This document shows positions 35,175 through 43,945 of a stretch of DNA of 64,000 nt, piece after piece. The position numbers were made by a program, and so were the translations under genes. This DNA is from Chloroflexota bacterium (GTDB lineage: Bacteria > Chloroflexota > Anaerolineae > Aggregatilineales > Phototrophicaceae). The stretch spans positions 372,001-436,000 of the forward strand of contig JAIUNI010000002.1 of the NCBI GenBank assembly GCA_020161935.1. The letters are read 5' to 3'. The notes under the pieces are model-generated. The model saw only the letters and a list, made by a program, of their open reading frames with translations. It was not told the origin of the DNA and searched no databases. Numbering within the stretch: position 1 is the stretch's first letter; each line of letters starts with the position of its first letter.

Positions 35175-35210
35175 GTCGCTGACGCGACACCTCCCCCGCA
35201 AGCGAGGGAG
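35175..35210. repeat. REP-like double palindrome between GyrI and MerR genes
   Basis: GTCGC-TGAC-GCGAC (35175-35188) is followed by CTCCCCCGCAAGCGAGGGAG (35191-35210). The second is a common bacterial intergenic palindrome type. Confidence 0.6.
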
Positions 35211-35258
35211 GGTCTAAGCCTCTCCCCTACGAGAAATCAAAGGTGAGGTTTATTGCGC

Positions 35259-36080
35259 CTACCGTTCTACCGGCCATTGAATTTCGACCACCGCCTCGCC
35301 GTCCGTTCCTGCTGGCTTCAGGTAAATCTCGCGGGATGGGCCAGCGATCCGGTAGCCGTTCGCCGCAATCCATTTACCCAGCCTAGTATAGGTGTTCGCC
35401 AGCCCGTCGTAGCCGCCCACATGCACAATGCTCGCCGCCGACTCGATGCGTGGCAGTTCCCGCACCGCGAACACCCGCCCGCCGGAAAGCGGCAGATCAG
35501 CCGTCACCGAGGCCGCAACAGGCAGCAGCACCTCGACATCCATATCCGTCAGCCGGAATTCCTCATCGTGGTAAATGGCCTGTGGTGGCGCGGCTGACGG
35601 AATGCCATGCTGCCCAATCACCGCGAAGCACTCGGCTAAAAGATTACCCACATAAACCGGCGTGGGAATGACCTGCCGGACGGAAAGCATGTGCAGGGGT
35701 TCGAGCGTCTTGAGTACAACTTCATCCTGCGGCATCTTGCCTTCTTCCTCGATTTCGCGCAGCCGCGCCGCGACGCGGGCTAATCGGGCTTGCTCATCCA
35801 CGAGCTGCTGTTGGAGTTTGGCCTGCTGTAAGCGGAACATGCCGCGCAGTTCATCCGGCGAGAGTTCATCGCGCAGCAGCCGCCCAATTTCCTCCAACGA
35901 CAAGCCCATATCCTTCAGCGCCAAGATCCGGTGCAGCCGTGGGAGCTGGTCAAGCGTGTAATAGCGGAAGCCGGTAAACGGGTCGATGTGCGCCGGTTCC
36001 AACAAGCCGAGGTCGGCGTAATAGCGCAGCGCCGAAACCGGCACCTGGCACATCTTCGAGAAATCGCCAATTCTGAACAT
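35259..36080 (-). CDS. MerR family regulator with GyrI-like effector domain
   Basis: The 273-residue protein has an N-terminal MerR winged helix (FRIGDFSKMCQVPVSALRYY, DPFTGFRYYTLDQLPRLHRI), a coiled coil at about 75-115, and a C-terminal GyrI-like ligand-binding domain (MLSVRQVIPTPVYVGNL to YLKPAG...VEIQWPVE). This is the BmrR/TipA-like layout in which a bound small molecule twists the promoter to activate it. ATG 36080 starts the conserved domain; a GTG at 36092 is an alternative. A classic MerR operator lies at 36115-36145, so it probably regulates itself. Confidence 0.9.
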   Translation of the reverse strand: MFRIGDFSKMCQVPVSALRYYADLGLLEPAHIDPFTGFRYYTLDQLPRLHRILALKDMGLSLEEIGRLLRDELSPDELRGMFRLQQAKLQQQLVDEQARLARVAARLREIEEEGKMPQDEVVLKTLEPLHMLSVRQVIPTPVYVGNLLAECFAVIGQHGIPSAAPPQAIYHDEEFRLTDMDVEVLLPVAASVTADLPLSGGRVFAVRELPRIESAASIVHVGGYDGLANTYTRLGKWIAANGYRIAGPSREIYLKPAGTDGEAVVEIQWPVER

Positions 36081-36114
36081 ACTTATGAACACCCTGTTGA
36101 AAACTCTTGACTCT

Positions 36115-36145
36115 AGTGTGCCATCTCAAGCGGCTTGAGAGTCAA
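36115..36145 (-). promoter_or_regulatory. MerR-type promoter/operator with 19-bp spacer
   Basis: On the minus strand TTGACT (36145-36140) and CACACT (36120-36115) are separated by 19 bp. The spacer holds the dyad CTCAAGC-C-GCTTGAG (36139-36125 on that strand). An over-long spacer with a CTCAAG/CTTGAG dyad is the hallmark of MerR-activated promoters, including the SoxR/BmrR class. It fires toward the MerR gene; a divergent effect on 36231 is possible. Confidence 0.8.
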
Positions 36146-36230
36146 GCATCATTTATAAACCCCTCAGTAGCCACGAAACCAAAATAGCATTAGAGTAATA
36201 ATGACTTAACTTCACTCGATGGAGGCACAG

Positions 36231-37787
36231 ATGCACCACGCAGGTACACGTTCTCTCAAAATAAGCGTCCTCGTTTTACTCTTACTCGGCCTCAACAGCA
36301 CCGTTTTCGCCCAAGAGGCTACTCCCGAACCGTCCGGCAAAGCCACCGCTGCTGCCCCGACGGACTATAACCTGACCTACAGCGTCACCGTCGAAAGTGA
36401 AATCACCAACGAAACCTTCAGCGAAGAATGGACGTTGATGACGGCTTCGGCTGACCGGCTGATGGTTCAGGTCGAGCGCACCAGCGGCAACTTGCTGCCG
36501 GACGTTTCGATTCTGGACGCGAATAAACAGCAGATCGCCCAGAGCTACGGCCCCGACCAAACCGGCGCGGGTGCGGAAATCGCGAACTTCACCCTGCCCA
36601 CTGCTGGAACATTTACCGTTCTCGTTCAGCGTGCCAACGGCGGTACGGGAATCACCACCGGCGGTTATACCCTGCTGGTGACACCGCTGGCTACCGCGCA
36701 GGACAACCCCAACAACACCATTTCGTTAGGCGAAGTCACGGCAGGTACACCGATCAACGGTGAACTCACGGCAACCCAATGGTATCAACGTTACACCTAC
36801 AACGCGGCAGGCGAAGATGTCATCCGCGTCGTCGCCAACCGCACCAGTGGAACGCTCTACCCCGAAGTGGAAATCCTCGATGTAAACGACTCGGTTCTGC
36901 AAACCGGATACGTCGATTACAGCAGAGGCGACGCTGCCCAGATCAACTACTATGAACTGGCGCAAGCTGGCACTTATACCATCGTCATCACCCGTGACCG
37001 CCGCTTCAACGGCAATACGGTCGGCACCTATCAACTCGATGTGACCCTGCTCGGCGCGGGTGAAAGCAACCCGATGATGGCGCAGCCGATGGGCGCGGTC
37101 GAATATGACACCCCGCTTACCGGCGAGATTGGCGCACAGTGGTATCAAGATTGGACGCTGACGACTACCGCCGCAGATGTCCTTTCACTCACGGTTAACC
37201 GCACCAGCGGCAATCTGCAACCGGAAGTGATCTTGCTGGGTGGCAGCGGTCAGGAACTCACGCATGGTTACACCGAAAGCACGGGCGACCATGCCCTGAT
37301 TGACCATTACACGCTCACAGGTCCCGGCACGTATACAGTGCGCGTCAGCCGTTCGCAGGGCAAGCGCGGCTTCACCACAGGCGGCTACTCGCTGACCATC
37401 GCCCTTAACGGCACCGGCGCGGACAGTGACAGCTTGGCGGAACCCAGCGGCGCGATTGAAAACACGCAGGAACAAACCGGCACGATCACCCATGCGAAGT
37501 GGGCGAATACATGGACGTATTCCGGTACACAGGGCGATGTGATCGACATCTCCGTCGCCCGTGGCAGCGCCTTGACGGACACGCTCATCCCGTATGTCGA
37601 CATCCGCGACAGCAACGGTCAGGTCATCCGCACCGGCTATCCGGGCGACAGCCGTGACACGGCAGAAATCACCAGTTTCACGCTGCCGGGTACGGGAACT
37701 TATCAAATTGTGGTTTACCGTGACCGCAATCAGGATGGCTACACCGTCGGCGATTACACCCTATCCGTCGAACCGACCGCGCAATAA
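36231..37787 (+). CDS. Secreted protein of four PPC-like beta-sandwich repeats
   Basis: The 518-residue protein has a signal peptide (ISVLVLLLLGLNSTVFAQ) and four repeats of about 115 residues with the pre-peptidase-C-terminal-like pattern: a QW(Y)QxWT strand, VxRTSGxLxPEVxIL, then a YxLxxxGTYTIxVxR strand and a TxGxYxLxV strand. There is no catalytic domain. Such domains usually bind ligands or stabilise secreted enzymes; here they form the entire protein, so an adhesive or structural role is possible. ATG 36231 is preferred because GGAGG lies five bases before it. A strong hairpin follows at 37795. Confidence 0.78.
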   Translation: MHHAGTRSLKISVLVLLLLGLNSTVFAQEATPEPSGKATAAAPTDYNLTYSVTVESEITNETFSEEWTLMTASADRLMVQVERTSGNLLPDVSILDANKQQIAQSYGPDQTGAGAEIANFTLPTAGTFTVLVQRANGGTGITTGGYTLLVTPLATAQDNPNNTISLGEVTAGTPINGELTATQWYQRYTYNAAGEDVIRVVANRTSGTLYPEVEILDVNDSVLQTGYVDYSRGDAAQINYYELAQAGTYTIVITRDRRFNGNTVGTYQLDVTLLGAGESNPMMAQPMGAVEYDTPLTGEIGAQWYQDWTLTTTAADVLSLTVNRTSGNLQPEVILLGGSGQELTHGYTESTGDHALIDHYTLTGPGTYTVRVSRSQGKRGFTTGGYSLTIALNGTGADSDSLAEPSGAIENTQEQTGTITHAKWANTWTYSGTQGDVIDISVARGSALTDTLIPYVDIRDSNGQVIRTGYPGDSRDTAEITSFTLPGTGTYQIVVYRDRNQDGYTVGDYTLSVEPTAQ

Positions 37788-37794
37788 AATTGCT

Positions 37795-37817
37795 GGGGAG
37801 GATCAGTGATCCTCCCC
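37795..37817. terminator. Perfect 10-bp hairpin without T-run
   Basis: GGGGAGGATC (37795-37804), a 3-nt loop and GATCCTCCCC (37808-37817) lie between the secreted-protein gene and the phosphorylase gene. No poly-T follows, so it may slow transcription or stabilise the mRNA end rather than terminate. Confidence 0.5.
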
Positions 37818-37844
37818 ACTCACCATTCTCTATCAGGCGCAACC

Positions 37845-38558
37845 ATGACGACCATCATCTTCGGCGGAACTGCCGCTTACCACCTGAAACTTCACGACCA
37901 CGCCGAAGTCGGCGAACGGCGCATCATCGCTACTCCCTACGGCGATTCGTCACCGTTTGTCTACCTCACCGCCAACGGTCGCAGCGCGTGGTTTAGCTCG
38001 CGCCACGGCGAGGACGGCTTGCAGCGAACGGCGGCTTTCGTCAACCATCGGGCGAACCTGTGGGCGGCGCGGGAACTGGGCGCGACGGGCATCCTGTCGT
38101 GGAACGGTGTGGGGGCCATCGCGGCGGGGTTAGCCGTCGGGCAAATGGTCGTGCCGGACGACCTGCTCGATATGACACGGGCGCGAGTTGCCAGCTTCGA
38201 GAGCGCTGATCTGGCTACACCATCCGGCCAACCTTTCGCGGCTGACCTGCGGCAGCGGTTGGTGACGGCCAGCCAAACACTGGGCTTTGTGTGTGCCACG
38301 CATGGTACATACGTCTGCACCGAAGGGCCACGCCTCGAAACGGCGGCTGAGATCGCCATGTACGGTTGGGGCGGCGCGGCGGTGGTCGGCATGACGCTTT
38401 CGCCGGAAGTGTGGCTCGCGGCGGAACTCGGCATCTCCTACGCATCGTTGTGCGTCATCACCAACATGGCAACCGGACGCTGGGCATTCGACTCGCGGCG
38501 CGACTTTGGCCCCGGTGTGGGTGTCAAAGGGTTGCAGGTCACGCTGGCGGCAGCGTAA
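37845..38558 (+). CDS. Purine-nucleoside / methylthioadenosine phosphorylase-like protein
   Basis: The 237-residue protein resembles the PNP/MTAP family: FGGTAAYHL near the start, NGVGAIAAGLAVGQMVVPDD, GTYVCTEGPRLETAAEIAMY (the phosphate and nucleoside region) and VGMTLSPEVWLAAELGISYA with the Met-Thr base-site signature. The family cleaves nucleosides with phosphate, in purine or methylthioadenosine salvage. It is shorter than typical MTAP (about 270-290), as in the MTIP-like branch. ATG 37845 with AGGCG upstream begins the conserved part. Confidence 0.83.
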   Translation: MTTIIFGGTAAYHLKLHDHAEVGERRIIATPYGDSSPFVYLTANGRSAWFSSRHGEDGLQRTAAFVNHRANLWAARELGATGILSWNGVGAIAAGLAVGQMVVPDDLLDMTRARVASFESADLATPSGQPFAADLRQRLVTASQTLGFVCATHGTYVCTEGPRLETAAEIAMYGWGGAAVVGMTLSPEVWLAAELGISYASLCVITNMATGRWAFDSRRDFGPGVGVKGLQVTLAAA

Positions 38559-38635
38559 TTTACCCGTTCAATGCTCGCCTGAAAGCGTACTGACGGTATA
38601 AATTCAGCCTGAAAGCTGCTATATTAAGGGGAGTA

Positions 38636-39070
38636 ATGGCTTACTGGTGGGAGAACCTCTCCGTGCAATTAAACCCTCCTCATAAGCAAATTCGCCTCGC
38701 TCGCCGCTTGCTCGACCAACGCTACAACGCCCCTATCACCATCGAGGAATTGAGCCGCGCGGTCGCCCTTTCACCCTATTACCTGATACGCGCCTTCCGC
38801 CGTACGTACAAGCAAACGCCGCATCAATATCTCGTCGGGCAGCGGATTGCCAAAGCCAAAGAACTGCTACGGAACTCCGACCTGAGCATCACCGAGATTT
38901 GTATGACAGTCGGGTTTGAAAGCCTCGGCTCGTTCAGTTCGCTGTTCCGCAAGGTGGCGGGTGTCTCGCCCAGCGCCTACCGCAGCAGCAGCCAACCCAT
39001 CACAAAACCCGCCTATATTCCCCTGTGCATCTGCCTGCGTCACGGCATTCAAGATCAGCCCGACCTTTGA
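38636..39070 (+). CDS. AraC family transcriptional regulator (DNA-binding domain only)
   Basis: The 144-residue protein is essentially the AraC double helix-turn-helix: ITIEELSRAVALSPYYLIRA, then TPHQYLVGQRIAKAKELLRN, then SITEICMTVGFESLGSFSSL and FRKVAGVSPSAYR. It lacks an attached effector domain. The VOC-family gene 78 bp downstream is a known frequent neighbour of such short AraC proteins. GGGGAG lies just before ATG 38636; spacing is tight. Confidence 0.9.
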   Translation: MAYWWENLSVQLNPPHKQIRLARRLLDQRYNAPITIEELSRAVALSPYYLIRAFRRTYKQTPHQYLVGQRIAKAKELLRNSDLSITEICMTVGFESLGSFSSLFRKVAGVSPSAYRSSSQPITKPAYIPLCICLRHGIQDQPDL

Positions 39071-39147
39071 AAATAGGGCAATTTTCAAGAAGCCAACCCA
39101 GCACAAATGTTTTACAATGCTTGGGTAAACTAATGAGGAGATGACGG

Positions 39148-39558
39148 ATGATTAACCGACTTTCAGTCACGACCATTTGGGTGAAAGATCAAAATGAGGC
39201 GCTGCGCTTTTATACCGAAAAGCTCGGCTTTGAAATTCGTGCGGATGTCAAAAATGGCGATTACCGCTGGCTGACGGTTGGGTTGAAAGATCAGCCGGAA
39301 CTTGAATTCCAACTGGCGGAATTGAAGGCCAGCCACGCGCTCACCCAAGAACAGGTCGATAACCTAACCAAATTGGTCGAGGCCGGTCAGCTCGGCATCG
39401 GCCCGTGGAAAACCGATGACTGCTTCAAGACCTACGAAGCGCTCAAGGCGAAGGGTGTGGAGTTTGTGCAGCCCGCCACTGACCGCCCCTACGGCATCAT
39501 TGAAGCCGTTTTCAAGGACAACAGCGGCAACGTCATGGTGCTGGCACAGGACAAGTAG
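39148..39558 (+). CDS. VOC (glyoxalase/bleomycin-resistance fold) family protein
   Basis: The 136-residue protein has two beta-alpha-beta-beta-beta modules of the VOC fold (TIWVKDQNEALRFYTEKLGF, then DDCFKTYEALKAKGVEFVQP, IEAVFKDNSGNVMVLAQ). Metal ligands would be residues such as Glu in LEFQLAE and the C-terminal acidic position; the set is not complete enough to name a substrate. It probably forms an operon with the AraC regulator upstream and the DUF1801 gene downstream (51-bp gap). Confidence 0.87.
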   Translation: MINRLSVTTIWVKDQNEALRFYTEKLGFEIRADVKNGDYRWLTVGLKDQPELEFQLAELKASHALTQEQVDNLTKLVEAGQLGIGPWKTDDCFKTYEALKAKGVEFVQPATDRPYGIIEAVFKDNSGNVMVLAQDK

Positions 39559-39609
39559 CACCGATCACCCATTCGCCGTTAGGAACACGATATACAAGAG
39601 GAGTTTCCG

Positions 39610-40044
39610 ATGAGTCCAGCAGTAAAGACCAAGAAAGATAAAGCATTCTCGGCGGAAGAACGCGCCGCGATGAAGGAACGCGCCAAAGAAGTGAAGGCCG
39701 AAGCCGCCCGCGCCGACGGCGAAAAAGCCCTGCTCGAAAAAGTGGAAGAACTCGCCGAGCCGGAACGCAGCATGGCGAAGCGGCTGCACACGATCATTAC
39801 CACCAACGCGCCGACCCTCGCGCCGAAGACGTGGTACGGGATGCCCGCCTACGCCAAAGATGATAAGGTTCTGTGCTTCTTCCAGAGCGCGTCGAAGTTC
39901 GGCACGCGCTACGCGACGCTGGGCTTCAACGATGTCGCCAATCTCGACGACGGCGAGCTGTGGCCGGTCGCCTACGCGCTGAAGGAATTGAACGCCGCCG
40001 AGGAGAAGAAGATCACCGCCCTCATCAAGAAGGCCATGAGCTAG
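39610..40044 (+). CDS. DUF1801-like protein with charged N-terminal extension
   Basis: The 144-residue protein starts with a Lys/Glu/Ala-rich helical region (about 1-50, ERAAMKERAKEVKAEAARAD) and continues with a DUF1801-like core (SMAKRLHTIITTNAPTLAPK, TWYGMPAYAKDDKVLCFFQS, LGFNDVANLDDGELWPVAYA). Function is unknown. GAGGAG precedes ATG 39610. It probably ends the AraC-VOC transcription unit, closed by the hairpin at 40054. Confidence 0.82.
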   Translation: MSPAVKTKKDKAFSAEERAAMKERAKEVKAEAARADGEKALLEKVEELAEPERSMAKRLHTIITTNAPTLAPKTWYGMPAYAKDDKVLCFFQSASKFGTRYATLGFNDVANLDDGELWPVAYALKELNAAEEKKITALIKKAMS

Positions 40045-40053
40045 AGCGGATTT

Positions 40054-40082
40054 GTAGGGGTTTGCTGGCGGCAAACCCCTAC
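40054..40082. terminator. Perfect 12-bp hairpin between convergent genes (REP-like)
   Basis: GTAGGGGTTTGC (40054-40065), 5-nt loop, GCAAACCCCTAC (40071-40082). It lies between the convergent DUF1801 and P450 genes and likely ends both transcripts, although there is no T-run. The GTAGGGG...CCCCTAC form matches other intergenic palindromes here. Confidence 0.6.
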
Positions 40083-40094
40083 CCTACACCCCGA

Positions 40095-41465
40095 TTACAC
40101 CATCTCTGGCACACGCTGGTTTTCGCGCATTTTCACTGTGACCGCCATGCCATTCGCCGGACGAATGGTCACCAACTGCTTCGGTTCGATTTTCTGCCCC
40201 GGCACGAGGGTCAGGTCGGCGTGCTGCACCATCGTCGCCAAAATTAAGCGTGCTTCCATCATGGCGAAGCTGTTGCCGATGCACACACGCGGCCCCGCCC
40301 CGAACGGCAGATAGGCGTAACGCGGGATCTTCTTCTCGTTTTCCGGTGAGAATCGTTCGGGGTCAAACGTCTCCGGGTTCTCGAAGATTTCAGGGTTGCG
40401 GTGCATGGCGTAGATCGCAATCGTCACCAGCGACCCTTTCGGCAGCGTATAACCCCCAATTTCGATGTCCTCAATCGGCTCGCGCCCGGCAGATGAGACC
40501 GGCGGGTACAGGCGCATCGATTCCTTGAGAACCATTTCGCTGTACTTCAAGTTCGCCAAGTCGGCTAAGGTCGCCGGTCGGTCGCCGAGCGCCGCGTCAA
40601 CTTCCGCCTTCACCTTCGCCAAGATTTCGGGGTGCGTCATCAGTACGTACCACGTCCACGTCAGTGCCATCGCAGTCGTTTCGTGACCGGCGAGGAAGAT
40701 GGTCATCAGTTCATCCCGAAGCTGTTGATCGCTCATCGGGCTGCCGTCGTCGTCCCGCGCTTGCAGCAGCATCGAGAGGAGGTCGCCCTTGTCCTCGCCA
40801 TTAGCACGGCGGGCATCAATAAACCGTTGAATGATGATGTCCAACTCTGCCACATCGCGGTACATCTGGCGCGTCTTGGGCAGCGGCAGCCAATCCGGCA
40901 ACTGCACGCCGGCGTTCATGCGGTCGTTGGAGGCTTCCAAGATGCGCGTGAGCAGTTCACCCACATGGTCGGCATCCTTCGTCACGTCGGCATCGAACAG
41001 CGTTTTGGCGACGATGTTCAACGTCAGCTTCATCATCTCGCGCTCAAGCTGGCGTGTCTCGCCGGTTTTCCAACTGTGCAACATCCGCTGGGCATACTCG
41101 GTCATCACGGTCGCGTAGTTTTCGATGCTCTTGAAGTGGAAGGCGGGCTGCGCGAGCTTGCGCTGCTTCTTCCAGAAGTCGCCCTCGCTGGTCAGCAAGC
41201 CATTGCCCAAGAACGGCCCCAGCGCGTACTTAATCAGCTTGATCTTGTGGAACTTCTCCGGCTGGTTGACCAAGATTTCATGGGCGACCGCCGGATCACT
41301 AATCAGGTAAAACGTGACCCAACCAAACTTGGTGAAGTTGTAGTCGCCAAACTGCTTTTGGGCTTCCAACGAAAATTCGAACATATCGAACTTCGCGCCG
41401 GAAAGCAGGGTGCGAATGGTCGCGATGCTGCCGACACGAACGCCGGGTGGATAGGTGATCGTCAT
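40095..41465 (-). CDS. Cytochrome P450
   Basis: The 456-residue soluble P450 has all signature elements: I-helix IFLAGHETTAMALTW, K-helix KESMRLYPP (ExxR), DPERFSPEN and the haem-binding loop FGAGPRVCIG with Cys395 as the thiolate ligand. It would be a monooxygenase; the substrate is unknown. No ferredoxin or reductase gene is adjacent. ATG 41465 has GAGG eight bases upstream; a longer frame to 41534 would overlap the divergent regulator region. A TetR gene is divergently transcribed 92 bp away and probably controls it. Confidence 0.95.
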   Translation of the reverse strand: MTITYPPGVRVGSIATIRTLLSGAKFDMFEFSLEAQKQFGDYNFTKFGWVTFYLISDPAVAHEILVNQPEKFHKIKLIKYALGPFLGNGLLTSEGDFWKKQRKLAQPAFHFKSIENYATVMTEYAQRMLHSWKTGETRQLEREMMKLTLNIVAKTLFDADVTKDADHVGELLTRILEASNDRMNAGVQLPDWLPLPKTRQMYRDVAELDIIIQRFIDARRANGEDKGDLLSMLLQARDDDGSPMSDQQLRDELMTIFLAGHETTAMALTWTWYVLMTHPEILAKVKAEVDAALGDRPATLADLANLKYSEMVLKESMRLYPPVSSAGREPIEDIEIGGYTLPKGSLVTIAIYAMHRNPEIFENPETFDPERFSPENEKKIPRYAYLPFGAGPRVCIGNSFAMMEARLILATMVQHADLTLVPGQKIEPKQLVTIRPANGMAVTVKMRENQRVPEMV

Positions 41466-41557
41466 GCGAGGTGCCTCTTTCTGGAGTGCATATTGCTTGA
41501 ATACTTTCCATGTTAAAATATTCACAAGTGACACGTCAAACCATCAGGACTGATACG

Positions 41558-42154
41558 ATGTCAGTTTCAGAAATACCGGCGCTGAACCGTTCCGAACGGC
41601 GAAAGCAGCATACCCGCCAGCAGCTACTCGAAGCGGCGGCCAACCTACTGAATGAGGTCGGCTACTCGCGCTTGACGGTCAAGTCCATCACCGACCGCGC
41701 CGACGTGGGTTACGGCACATTTTACCTGCACTTCGCGGATGTGGATGAGATCGTCTGGGCGGTCATTCACACGCTCGCTGAGGAAATGACGACCCTCACC
41801 GAGCAGAAAATCGCGGGGCTGCCCTTCCCGCTGCGTGAATATCATTCGCGGATCTACATCTTTGAGTACGCCGCCCAGACACGACAAGGGATTGTCGAGT
41901 TGTTTGGCAGCAGTGGCAGCGCCAAACTCCTGCAACGCTATCAGGATTATCTGGCGGCGAAGCACGAGGAAAACTTGCGGCTTGGCCGCTACTCATCGGG
42001 GCTAGAACTGCCGCCCATGTTCCTCGCGCAGATGATTACCGGCGCGCTGGTGCGGCTGCTCATCTGGTGGTCAGAAACGCCGAACGACTACACCCCGCGC
42101 CAAATGGCCGATATGCTTTATGAGGCGATCTACCGCCAACCCGCGCCGCGCTAA
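41558..42154 (+). CDS. TetR family transcriptional regulator
   Basis: The 198-residue protein has an N-terminal TetR helix-turn-helix (HTRQQLLEAAANLLNEVGYS, VKSITDRADVGYGTFYLHFA) and a helical ligand-binding C-terminal region. It is divergent from the P450 gene with a 92-bp shared region, the usual layout for a repressor controlling its neighbour and itself. ATG 41558 has CAGGA upstream. Its stop abuts the convergent histidine kinase stop. Confidence 0.92.
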   Translation: MSVSEIPALNRSERRKQHTRQQLLEAAANLLNEVGYSRLTVKSITDRADVGYGTFYLHFADVDEIVWAVIHTLAEEMTTLTEQKIAGLPFPLREYHSRIYIFEYAAQTRQGIVELFGSSGSAKLLQRYQDYLAAKHEENLRLGRYSSGLELPPMFLAQMITGALVRLLIWWSETPNDYTPRQMADMLYEAIYRQPAPR

Positions 42155-43855
42155 TCAGTCATCCAGCGGCAGGTGGATGGTAAAGGTGCTGCCGGACTTC
42201 GGGGTACTGCTGAGGCTGATCTTACCGCCGTGCGCGGTGACGATCATCTTGGCGACACTCAACCCCAAGCCGACCCCGCCAGAGTCGATGCCCCGTGCGG
42301 AGTCTACCCGATAGAACAATTCGAAAATTTTCTCGTGATGCTCAGGCGCAATCCCGACCCCGTTATCTTCTATCGAGATTTGCAGGTCATCTTCGGTCAG
42401 CGCCGTTCGAAGCGTCACTTTGCCGCCAACGGGGGTGAAACTGAGGGCGTTCCGCAGGAGTTCCCGCAGCGCACGGCTGATTTCATTGGCATCGGCAGTC
42501 ACCACAAGCTGCGTGTCCAGCGGTTCAAAGGTAATCAGTTGGTTGTTTTGCCGCGCTTTACCGATATGGAGCGCGATGACTTCATCAATCAACCTATGGA
42601 GATCGCAAGGTTCGCGCTTTAAAATGCCGAGTGTGGCGAGGGCATTCAAGTTTTCCAGTTGAGCGCTCATGTGGTTTACCGAGCGACGAATGGAGTGCAG
42701 CTTTTCAATGGCGGCATCCGCCCGCGCCGTATTCACCAAATGCTCGGCGAGGTAACGGCTGGTTTCGATGGTTGCCAGTGACGTGCGGAAGTCGTGCGAA
42801 AATGCGGTTACAAAGTCGCGGACGAGTTTTAAGCGCCCGTCTTCGACCGCCGAATTCAACTGCTTACTCGCGACCTGCTTCTGAGCGGTAATATCCTGCG
42901 CGACCCCGTAATACCGCGCCAACCGGTTGGTGTCGTTATCCCAGATCACATTCCGGCTGATGCGTAACCAGCGCAGTTCGCCGGATTTGGTATAGATGCG
43001 ATATTCCCCGCTGCCGCCTAGTCCCCGGTACGTTTGCTCGATACTTTCGAGGTAACGAGGTAAATCGTCGGGGTGAAACAGCTTGCCAAACACGTCACTG
43101 TTGGCATCGGCGAGGCTGTAGCCGGTGATGCGGGCGAATTCGTCCGTCACCCATTCGTTCTTCACCGCGCCATTCGGACTCACTTGAATACTAAACGCAT
43201 AATTCGGGATAAAGTCCGAAACCATCTTAAAACGGGCTTCGCTTTCGAGCAGTAATTCTCGCTGTGCGGCTTCGATTTTGCCCCGGTAAAAGCTGAACAG
43301 GATAATCATACTGCTAAGGACAAGATGCACCGGAACCGGGCCGCGCAGCATGTCTGAAATGGTAAAGACAGGTATAATAAAGGGCAAAATACACAGTAAG
43401 AGCAGTTGTAAAATAGCTGCGATGACCGTGAGTTGAATCGAATGAAAGTGGCTGGCGAATAAGATCACCACCAGCATAAACGTGAGGGTGGTTTGGAAGG
43501 CGATGCCCGACATACTCAACATGAGTTGGGCGATGATAATCAGCATAATATGGATGATGAGCACCATACCGGCGATGAAAATTTGCCCGCGCCGCACGAT
43601 AAAATAGGGCATCACAATCGCCCCCGCACCCAGCCAAGCGACCAGTAACCGGAGTGGGATTTGTGGCACATCCGGTACTAAAAGGTAGCGCAAGCTGAGT
43701 ACTATGCCGAACAGCAGGGCGGCCAACAAAAATAACTGGGCGAGAAAACGCGCACGGATACGATCATCAGCATTTGTGAGTTCAACGACAGGTTCAGTGA
43801 GGTGCTGCCACAAGTTCACAAACGGTTTCAGGCGCACGACTGTAGGTTTTTCCAC
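42155..43855 (-). CDS. PAS-domain membrane sensor histidine kinase
   Basis: The 566-residue protein has six predicted membrane helices (about 40-200) forming a membrane sensor region. A PAS/PAC domain follows (about 215-330, FARITGYSLADANSDVFGKL), then a HisKA dimerisation helix with phospho-acceptor His in SHDFRTSLATIE. The C-terminal HATPase domain has the N box (ALRELLRNALSFTP), G1 (DNGVGI), F box (FELFYR) and G2 (GVGLGLSVAKMIV). No partner response regulator is adjacent; the stand-alone one at 60270 is distant. Start is GTG 43855. Confidence 0.93.
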   Translation of the reverse strand: MEKPTVVRLKPFVNLWQHLTEPVVELTNADDRIRARFLAQLFLLAALLFGIVLSLRYLLVPDVPQIPLRLLVAWLGAGAIVMPYFIVRRGQIFIAGMVLIIHIMLIIIAQLMLSMSGIAFQTTLTFMLVVILFASHFHSIQLTVIAAILQLLLLCILPFIIPVFTISDMLRGPVPVHLVLSSMIILFSFYRGKIEAAQRELLLESEARFKMVSDFIPNYAFSIQVSPNGAVKNEWVTDEFARITGYSLADANSDVFGKLFHPDDLPRYLESIEQTYRGLGGSGEYRIYTKSGELRWLRISRNVIWDNDTNRLARYYGVAQDITAQKQVASKQLNSAVEDGRLKLVRDFVTAFSHDFRTSLATIETSRYLAEHLVNTARADAAIEKLHSIRRSVNHMSAQLENLNALATLGILKREPCDLHRLIDEVIALHIGKARQNNQLITFEPLDTQLVVTADANEISRALRELLRNALSFTPVGGKVTLRTALTEDDLQISIEDNGVGIAPEHHEKIFELFYRVDSARGIDSGGVGLGLSVAKMIVTAHGGKISLSSTPKSGSTFTIHLPLDD

Positions 43856-43945
43856 ACAAGCACCGTAATAAAGTGGCTAATTCCTTCATTTTACCGTGTA
43901 ATTCTTAAGTCGAGTAGTCATGTGGACTAAAGGGTTGGAGCAGTG

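Noticed and set aside
40632..41516. Plus-strand ORF of 294 codons
   Set aside because: It is antisense to the cytochrome P450 gene; its length reflects codon bias of the real gene.
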